From Hydractinia symbiolongicarpus (taxonomy: Eukaryota; Cnidaria; Hydrozoa; Anthoathecata; Hydractiniidae), in NCBI RefSeq assembly GCF_029227915.1, contig NC_079876.1:808001-872000 (forward strand): a stretch of DNA of 64,000 nucleotides. The letters run 5' to 3'. Under the pieces are notes generated by a model, which worked only from the letters and a program-made list of their open reading frames with translations, did not search any database and was not told the DNA's origin. Made by a program: the position numbers and the translations under genes. Numbering within the stretch: position 1 is the stretch's first letter; each line of letters starts with the position of its first letter. Positions 55,227 to 64,000 of the stretch are shown one piece after another.

Positions 55227-55481
55227 CACTATAATTTATAGGAGACGACAGATGAGGGTGGAGGGACCCATGGGGCGGGGAGGGGCCCAGGGGACACGGC
55301 CGGGGAGGAGGTTTTGGACAGATATTATAGAGCATGCCCGCTTATTTGACGTAAAGTGGTAAAGTGCACATGGATTTTATCGACTCTTCTATCGTTGATT
55401 TGACGTGGATGATCCATAATTTAACGTGGGATAGGAAACTGCTAAGGGGGTCTGTCCTAACATTGGGGTTTTCCTATCTCT
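55182..55481 (-). repeat. Right terminal inverted repeat (300 bp)
   Basis: Inverted copy of 38931-39213. It has an extra 17-bp segment (55259-55275), which accounts for the length difference. It starts inside the PolB coding region and supplies its last codons, stop and 3' flank. CTATAA/TTATAG just after the stop (55229-55241) is a small palindrome. The rest of the TIR holds no gene. Confidence 0.95.
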
Positions 55482-55486
55482 AAAGT
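55482..55486. repeat. Right target site duplication AAAGT
   Basis: Matches 38926-38930 and continues directly into satellite sequence (ATACAAAGAAAG). Confidence 0.85.
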
Positions 55487-58400
55487 ATACAAAGAAAGTA
55501 CCCAGGGAGTAAACTCTTTTCCCGAACGATTTTTTAAATTATTATTTCACCAGTAAAGCCCATGAGACTTGTAGTTTTTAAAAATGTTTTCATTTTTGAT
55601 GAGACGCTAAATAAAAGAAGTTTAATCGCCGGCAAACGAAAACCCGCGATTTCCCGTAAATCCCGGACTCGGCCCATATAGTTAAAAGTATCCAAGGAAA
55701 GTACCCAGTGAGTAAACTCATTTCCCGCACGAATTTTTAAAATATTTTTTCACCACTAAAACGCATGAGACTTGTAGTTTTCAGAAATGTTTTCATTTTT
55801 GATGAGACGCTGAATATAAGAAGTTTAATCGCCGGCAAACGAAAACCTGCAATTTCCCGTAAATCCCGGACTCGGCCCGTATAGTCAAAAGTATACAAGG
55901 AAAGTACCCAGTGAGTAAACTTATTTCCCGAACGAATTTTTAAATTATTTTTTCACCACTAAAACGCATGAGACTTGTAATTTTTAAAAATGTTTTCATT
56001 TTTGATGAGACCTGAATAAAAGATGTTTAATTGCCGGCAAACGAAAACCCGCGATTTCCCGTAAATCCCGGACTCGGCCCGTATAGTCAAAAGTCTACAA
56101 AGAAAGTACCCAGGGAGTAAACTCATTTCCCAAACGATTTTTTAAATTATTATTTCACCACTAAAGCCCATGAGACTTGTAGTTTTTAAAAATGTTTTCT
56201 TTTTTGATGAGACGCTGAATAAAAGAAGTTTAATCGCCGGCAAACGAAAACCCGCGATTTCCCGTAAATCCCGGACTCGGCCCATATAGTTAAAAGTATC
56301 CCAGGAAAGTACCCAGTGAGTAAACTCATTTCCCGAACGAATTTTTAAATTATTTTTTCACCACTAAAAGGCATGAGACTTGTAGTTTTCAGAAATGTTT
56401 TCATTTTTGATGAGACGCTGAATAAAAGAAGTTTAATCGCCGGCAAACGAAAACCTGCGATTACCCGTAAATCCTGGACTCGGCTCGTATAGTCAAAAGT
56501 ATACAAAGAAAGTACCCAGGGAGTAAACTCATCTCCCAAACGATTTTTTAAATTATTATTTCACCACTAAAGCCCATAAGACTTGTAGTTTTTAAAAATG
56601 TTTTCTTTTTTGATGAGACTCTGAATAAAAGAAGTTTAATCGCCGGCAAACGAAAACCCGCGATTTCCCGTAAATCCCGGACTCGGCCCATATAGTTAAA
56701 AGTATCCAAGGAAAGTACCCAGTGAGTAAACTCATTTCCCGAACGAATTTTTAAATTATTATTTCACCACTAAAGCCCATGAGGCTTGTAGTTTTTAAAA
56801 ATGTTTTCATTTTTGATGAGACGCTGAATAAAAGATGTTTAATCGCCTGCAAACGAAAACCCGCGATTTTCCGTAAATCCCGGACTGGGCCCGTATAGTT
56901 AAAAGTATACAAGGAAAGTACCCAGGGAGTAAACTCATCTCCCAAACGATTTTTTAAATTATTATTTCACCACTAAAGCCCATGAGACTTGTAGTTTTTA
57001 AAATTGTTTTCATTTTTGATGAGACCTGAATAAAAGATGTTTAATCGCCGGCAAACGAAAACCCGCGACTCCCCGTAAATCCCGGCTTGGCCCGTATAGT
57101 CAAAAGTATACAAAGAAAGTACCCAGGGAGTAAACTCTTTTCCCGAACGATTTTTTAAATTATTTTTTCACCACTAAAACGCATGAAACTTGTAGTTTTC
57201 AAAAATGTTTTCATTTTTAATGAGACGCTGAATAAAAGAAGTTTAATCGCCGGCAAACGAAAACCTGCGATTTCCCGTAAATCCTGGACTCGGCCCGTAT
57301 AGTCAAAAGTATACAAAGAAAGTACGCAGGGAGTAAACTCATCTCCCAAACGATTTTTTAAATTATTATTTCACCACTAAAGCCCATGAGACTTGTAGTT
57401 TTTAAAATTGTTTTCATTTTTGATGAAACCTGAATAAAAGATGTTTAATCGCCGGCAAACGAAAACCCGCGATTTCCCGTAAATCCCGGACTCGGCCCGT
57501 ATAGGCAAAAGTATACAAAGTAAGTACCCAGGGAGTAAACTCATTTCCCAAACGATTTTTTAAATTATTATTTCACCAGTAAAGCCCATGGGACTTGTAG
57601 TTTTTAAAAATGTTTTCATTTTTGATGAGACGCTGAATATAAGAAGTTTAATCGCCGGCAAACGAAAACCTGCGATTTCCCGTAAATCCCGGACTCGGCC
57701 CGTATAGTCAAAAGTATACAAGGAAAGTACCCAGTGAGTAAACTTATTTCCCGAACGAATTTTTAAAATATTTTTTCACCACTAAAACGCATGAGACTTG
57801 TAGTTTTTAAAAATGTTTTCATTTTTGATGAGACGCTAAATAAAAGAAGTTTAATCGCCGGCAAACGAAAAACTGCGATTTCCCGTAAATCCCGGACTCG
57901 GCCCGTATAGTCAAAAGTATACAAAGAAAGTACCCAGGGTGTAAACGCATTTCCCGAACGATTTTTTAAATTATTTTTTCACCACTAAAACGCATGAGAC
58001 TTGTAGTTTTCAAAAATGTTTTCATTTTTGATGAGACGCTGAATAAAAAAAGTTTAATCGCCGGCAAACGAAAACCTGCGATTTCCCGTAAATCCCAGAC
58101 TCGGCCCGTATACTCAAAAGTATACAAAGAAAGTACCCAGGGAGTAAACTCATTTGACCAAACGATTTTTTAAATTATTATTTCACCACTAAAGCCCATG
58201 AGGCTTGTAGTTTTTAAAAATGTTTTCATTTTTGATGAGACGCTGAATAAAAGATGTTTAATCGCCTGCAAATGAAAACCCGCGATTTTCCGTAAATCCC
58301 GGACTCGGCCCGTATAGTTAAAAGTATACAAGGAAAGTACCCAGGGAGTAAACTCATCTCCCAAACGATTTTTTAAATTATTATTTCACCACTAAAGCCC

Positions 58401-61400
58401 ATGAGACTTGTAGTTTTTAAAATTGTTTTCATTTTTGATGAGACCTGAATAAAAGATGTTTAATCGCCGGCAAACGAAAACCCGCGATTTCCCGTAAATC
58501 CCGGACTCGGCCCGTATAGTCAAATGTATACAAAGAAAGTACCCAGGGAGTAAACTCTTTTCCCAAACGATTTTTTAAATTATTATTTCACCACTAAAGC
58601 CCATGAGACTTGTAGTTTTTAAAAATGTTTTCTTTTTTGATGAGACGCTGAATAAAAGAAGTTTAATCGCCGGCAAACAAAAACCCGCGATTTCCCGTAA
58701 ATCCCGGACTCGGCCCATATAGTTAAAAGTATCCAAGGAAAGTACCCAGTGAGTAAACTCATTTCCCGAACGAATTTTTAAATTATTTTTTCACCACTAA
58801 AACGCATGAGACTTGTAGTTTTCAGAAATGTTTTCATTTTTGATGAGACGCTGAATATAAGAAGTTTAATCTCCGGCAAACGAAAACCTGCGATTTCCCG
58901 TAAATCCCAGACTCGGCCGGTATAGTCAAAAGTATACAAGGAAAGTACCCAGTGAGTAAACTTATTTCCCGAACGAATTTTTAAATTATTTTTTCACCAC
59001 TAAAACGCATGACACTTGTAGTTTTTAAAAATGTTTTCATTTTTGATGAGACGCTGAATAAAAGAAGTTTAATCGCCGGCAAACGAAAACCCGCGATTTC
59101 CCGTAAATCCCGGACTCGGCCCATATAGTTAAAAGTATCCAAGGAAAGTACCCAGTGAGTAAACTCATTTCCCGAACGAATTTTTAAATTATTATTTCAC
59201 CACTAAAGCCCATGAGGCTTGTAGTTTTTAAAAATGTTTTCATTTTTGATGAGACGCTGAATAAAAGATGTTTAATCGCCTGCAAACGAAAACCCGCGAT
59301 TTTCCGTAAATCCCGGACTGGGCCCGTATAGTTAAAAGTATACAAGGAAAGTACCCAGGGAGTAAACTCATCTCCCAAACGATTTTTTAAATTATTATTT
59401 CACCACTAAAGCCCATGAGACTTGTAGTTTTTAAAATTGTTTTCATTTTTGATGAGACCTGAATAAAAGATGTTTAATCGCCGGCAAACGAAAACCCGCG
59501 ACTCCCCGTAAATCCCGGCTTGGCCCGTATAGTCAAAAGTATACAAAGAAAGTACCCAGGGAGTAAACTCTTTTCCCGAACGATTTTTTAAATTATTTTT
59601 TCAGCACTAAAACGCATGAAACTTGTAGTTTTCAAAAATGTTTTCATTTTTAATGAGACGCTGAATAAAAGAAGTTTAATCGCCGGCAAACGAAAACCTG
59701 CGATTTCCCGTAAATCCTGGACTCGGCCCGTATAGTCAAAAGTATACAAAGAAAGTACGCAGGGAGTAAACTCATCTCCCAAACGATTTTTTAAATTATT
59801 ATTTCACCACTAAAGCCCATGAGACTTGTAGTTTTTAAAATTGTGTTCATTTTTGATGAAACCTGAATAAAAGATGTTTAATCGCCGGCAAACGAAAACC
59901 CGCGATTTCCCGTAAATCCCGGACTCGGCCCGTATAGGCAAAAGTATACAAAGTAAGTACCCAGGGAGTAAACTCATTTCCCAAACGATTTTTTAAATTA
60001 TTATTTCAGCAGTAAAGCCCATGAGACTTGTAGTTTTTAAAAATGTTTTCATTTTTGATGAGACGCTGAATATAAGAAGTTTAATCGCCGGCAAACGAAA
60101 ACCTGCGATTTCCCGTAAATCCCGGACTCGGCCCGTATAGTCAAAAGTATACAAGGAAAGTACCCAGTGAGTAAACTTATTTCCCGAACGAATTTTTAAA
60201 TTATTTTTTCACCACTAAAACGCATGAGACTTGTAGTTTTTAAAAATGTTTTCATTTTTGATGAGACGCTAAATAAAAGAAGTTTAATCGCCGGCAAACG
60301 AAAAACTGCGATTTCCCGTAAATCCCGGACTCGGCCCGTATAGTCAAAAGTATACAAAGAAAGTACCCATGGTGTAAACGCATTTCCCGAACGATTTTTT
60401 AAATTATTTTTTCACCACTAAAACGCATGAGACTTGTAGTTTTCAAAAATGTTTTCATTTTTGATGAGACGCTGAATAAAAAAAGTTTAATCGCCGGCAA
60501 ACGAAAACCTGCGATTTCCCGTAAATCCCAGACTCGGCCCGTATACTCAAAAGTATACAAAGAAAGTACCCAGGGAGTAAACTCATTTGACCAAACGATT
60601 TTTTAAATTATTATTTCACCACTAAAGCCCATGAGGCTTGTAGTTTTTAAAAATGTTTTCATTTTTGATGAGACGCTGAATAAAAGATGTTTAATCGCCT
60701 GCAAACGAAAACCCGCGATTTTCCGTAAATCCCGGACTCGGCCCGTATAGTTAAAAGTATACAAGGAAAGTACCCAGGGAGTAAACTCATCTCCCAAACG
60801 ATTTTTTAAATTATTATTTCACCACTAAAGCCCATGAGACTTGTAGTTTTTAAAATTGTTTTCATTTTTGATGAGACCTGAATAAAAGATGTTTAATCGC
60901 CGGCAAACGAAAACCCGCGATTTCCCGTAAATCCCGGACTCGGCCCGTATAGTCAAATGTATACAAGGAAAGTACCCAGGGAGTAAACTCTTTTCCCAAA
61001 CGATTTTTTAAATTATTATTTCACCACTAAAGCCCATGAGACTTGTAGTTTTTAAAAATGTTTTCTTTTTTGATGAGACGCTGAATAAAAGAAGTTTAAT
61101 CGCCGGCAAACAAAAACCCGCGATTTCCCGTAAATCCCGGACTCGGCCCATATAGTTAAAAGTATCCAAGGAAAGTACCCAGTGAGTAAACTCATTTCCC
61201 GAACGAATTTTTAAATTATTTTTTCACCACTAAAACGCATGAGACTTGTAGTTTTCAGAAATGTTTTCATTTTTGATGAGACGCTGAATATAAGAAGTTT
61301 AATCTCCGGCAAACGAAAACCTGCGATTTCCCGTAAATCCCAGACTCGGCCGGTATAGTCAAAAGTATACAAGGAAAGTACCCAGTGAGTAAACTTATTT

Positions 61401-64000
61401 CCCGAACGAATTTTTAAATTATTTTTTCACCACTAAAACGCATGAGACTTGTAGTTTTTAAAAATGTTTTCATTTTTGATGAGACGCTGAATAAAAGAAG
61501 TTTAATCGCCGGCAAACGAAAACCTGCGATTTCCCGTAAATCCCGGACTCGGCCCGTATAGTCAAAGGTATACAAAGAAAGTACCCAGGGTGTAAACGCA
61601 TTTCCCGAACGATTTTTTAAATTATTTTTTCACCACTAAAACGCATGAGACTTGTAGTTTTCAAAAATGTTTTCATTTTTGATGAGACGCTGAATATAAG
61701 AAGTTTAATCGCCGGCAAACGAAAACCTGCGATTTCCCGTAAATCCCGGACTCGGCCGGTATAGTCAAAAGTATACAAGGAAAGCACCCAGTGAGTAAAC
61801 TTATTTCCCAAACGAATTTTTAAATTATTTTTTCACCACTAAAACGCATGAGACTTGTAGTTTTTAAAAATGTTTTCATTTTTGATGAGACGCTGAATAA
61901 AAGAAGATTAATGGCCGGCAAACGAAATCCCGCGACTCCCCGTAAATCCCGGCTTGGCCCGTATAGTCAAATGTATACAAAGAAAGTACCCAGGGAGTAA
62001 AATCTTTTCCTAAACGATTTTTTTAATTATTATTTCACCACTAAAGCCCATGAGACTTGTAGTTTTTAAAAATGTTTTCTTTTTTGATGAGACGCTGAAT
62101 AAAAGAAGTTTAATCGCCGGCAAACGAAAACCCGCGATGTCCCGTAAATCCCGGACTCGGCCCATATAGTTAAAAGTATCCAAGGAAAGTACCCAGTGAG
62201 TAAACTCACTTCCCGAACGAATTTTTAAATTATTTTTTCACCACTAAAACGCATGAGACTTGTAGTTTTCAGAAATGTTTTCATTTTTGATGAGACGCTG
62301 AATATAAGAAGTTTAATCGCCGGCAAACGAAAACCTGCGATTTCCCGTAAATCCCGGACTCGGCCGGTATAGTCAAAAGTATACAAGGAAAGTACCCAGT
62401 GAGTAAACTTATTTCCCGAACGAATTTTTAAATTATTTTTTCACCACTCAAACGCATGAGACTTGTAGTTTTTAAGAATGTTTTCATTTTTGATGAGACG
62501 CTGAATAAAAGAAGTTTAATCGCCGGCAAACGAAAACCTGCGATTTCCCGTAAATCCCGGACTCGGCCCGTATAGTCAAAAGTATACAAAGAAAGTAACC
62601 AGGGTGTAAACGCATTTCCCGAACGATTTTTTAAATTATTTTTTCACCACTAAAACGCATGAGACTTGTAGTTTTCAAAAATGTTTTCTTTTTTGATGAG
62701 ACGCTGAATAAAAGAAGTTTAATCGCCGGCAAACGAAAACCCGCGATTTCCCGTAAATCCCGGACTCGGCCCATATAGTTAAAAGTATCCAAGGAAAGTA
62801 CCCAGTGAGTAAACTCATTTCCTGAACGAATTTTTAAATTATTTTTTCACCACTAAAACGCATGAGACTTGTAGTTTTCAGAAATGTTTTCATTTTTGAT
62901 GAGACGCTGAATATAAGAAGTTTAATCGCCGGCAAACGAAAACCTGCGATTTCCCGTAAATCCCGGACTCGGCCGGTATAGTCAAAAGTATACAAGGAAA
63001 GTACCCAGTGAGTAAACTTATTTCCCGAACGAATTTTTAAATTATTTTTTTACCACTAAAACGCATGAGACTTGTAGTTTTTAAAAATGTTTTCATTTTT
63101 GATGAGACGCTGAATAAAAGAAGTTTAATCGCCGGCAAACGAAAACCTGCGATTTCCCGTAAATCCCGGACTCGGCTCGTATAGTCAAAAGTATACAAAG
63201 AAAGTACCCAGGGTGTAAACGCATTTTCCGAACGATTTTTTAAATTATTTTTTCACCACTAAAACGCATGAGACTTGTAGTTTTCAAAAATGTTTTCATT
63301 TTTGATGAGACGCTGAATAAAAGAAGATTAATCGCCGGCAAACGAAATCCCGCGACTCTCCGTAAATCCCGGCTTGGCCCGTATAGTCAAAAGTATACAA
63401 AGAAAGTACCCAGGGAGTAAACTCTTTTCCCGAACGATTTTTTAAATTATTTTTTCACCACTAAAACGCATGAAACTTGTAGTTTTCAAAAATGTTTTCA
63501 TTTTTAATGAGACGCTGAATAAAAGAAGTTTAATCGCCGGCAAACGAAAACCTGCGATTTCCCGTAAATCCTGGACTCGGCCCGTATAGTCAAAAGTATA
63601 CAAAGAAAGTACCCAGGGAGTAAACTCATCTCCCAAACGATTTTTTAAATTATTATTTCACCACTAAAGCCCATGAGACTTGTAGTTTTTAAAATTGTTT
63701 TCATTTTTGATGAAACCTGAATAAAAGATGTTTAATCGCCGGCAAACGAAAACCCGCGATTTCCCGTAAATCCCGGACTCGGCCCGTATAGTCAAAAGTA
63801 TACAAAGAAAGTACCCAGGGAGTAAACTCATTTCCCAAACGATTTTTTAAATTATTATTTCACCAGTAAAGCCCATGAGACTTGTAGTTTTTAAAAATGT
63901 TTTCATTTTTGATGAGACGCTGAATAAAAGATGTTTAATCGCCTGCAAACGAAATCCCGCGATTTTCCGTAAATCCCGGACTCGGCCCGTATAGTTAAAA
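55487..64000. repeat. Right arm of ~203-bp satellite array
   Basis: About 42 monomers in the same orientation and phase as the left arm, so the Maverick interrupts one array without rearrangement. It contains the same type A, type B and one-base-deleted variants, with no genes. Confidence 0.97.
56700..61570. repeat. Satellite higher-order block, 12-mer (2433 bp)
   Basis: Two copies 2433 bp apart. The variant GGACTGGGCCCG occurs at about 56881 and 59314. CTCATTTGACCAAACG occurs at about 58150 and 60585. GTATAGGCAAAAG occurs at about 57500 and 59933. This period is not seen in the left arm. Confidence 0.8.

Larger units (their letters stand above)
38931..55481. mobile_element. Complete Maverick/Polinton element, 16.55 kb
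   Basis: The element has long terminal inverted repeats beginning AGAGATAGG and ending CCTATCTCT, is flanked by a 5-bp target duplication, and falls within the usual 15-20 kb size. It encodes the diagnostic set: protein-primed family B polymerase, retroviral-type integrase, A32-like packaging ATPase, and major and minor jelly-roll capsid proteins. Base composition and gene density differ completely from the surrounding satellite. Most frames are open; the exceptions are the start of the minor capsid gene and the split 209/230-aa pair. No adenain-like cysteine protease was recognised. Nearly identical TIRs and open frames suggest a recent insertion. Confidence 0.97.

Noticed and set aside
1-64000. 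CRISPR array, tRNA or rRNA genes
   Set aside because: The tandem satellite has no unique spacers between short repeats, and no tRNA or rRNA landmarks were seen on either strand.

Overview
The window is eukaryotic, almost certainly from an invertebrate animal. It consists of one complete Maverick/Polinton DNA element (16,551 bp, 38931-55481) inserted into a long satellite array. The satellite has a monomer of about 203 bp and fills 1-38930 (about 190 monomers) and 55487-64000 (about 42 monomers), all head-to-tail in one orientation. Its monomers form several different higher-order repeats (7-, 9/10-, 12-, 13-, 16- and 18-mers). Nothing in the satellite looks like a gene: the 64-65 codon open frames recur in every monomer, often on both strands. 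The host species cannot be named from the sequence. The element's gene set (SAP-fused PolB, small membrane proteins) fits Polintons of aquatic invertebrates such as cnidarians or lophotrochozoans, but that is inference.

The Maverick is bounded by a 5-bp target duplication (AAAGT) and long terminal inverted repeats (283 bp left, 300 bp right). By eye the repeats differ by about two substitutions and one 17-bp indel, so the copy is probably young. Left to right it carries: a 389-aa conserved protein (-); the single jelly-roll minor capsid protein (+, start region broken); the double jelly-roll major capsid protein (+); the A32/FtsK-like packaging ATPase (+); five small, mostly membrane-anchored proteins (+: 204, 138, 75, 43 and 141 aa); a coiled-coil/membrane protein split into two overlapping frames (-: 209 and 230 aa); two tandem paralogous membrane proteins (+: 161 and 195 aa); a DD35E integrase (-); a small SAP protein (+); a 1.1-kb GC-rich tandem repeat; a SAP-RING protein with MDM2-type zinc spacing (+); and a 1393-aa protein-primed DNA polymerase B whose last codons lie in the right TIR. 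I find no maturation cysteine protease.

The genes form a virus-like kit: capsid shell and vertex, genome packaging, membrane or entry-type accessory proteins, integration and replication. Three pieces of regulatory structure are not explained by the gene list. First, a family of perfect or near-perfect hairpins (core TGTTAC...GTAACA in four of six) sits 10-17 nt after stop codons. Second, two very short divergent promoters share one layout (TTTAAAT-N6-ATG to the left, CTAATATAATA next to the ATG to the right). Third, an intergenic cassette (hairpin, GGTGGGTGGGTACCC repeat, TATA box, 5' leader, SAP start) occurs in front of both the SAP-RING gene and PolB. These, the MDM2-like RING and the duplicated helical module inserted before PolB motif A are the most interesting observations.
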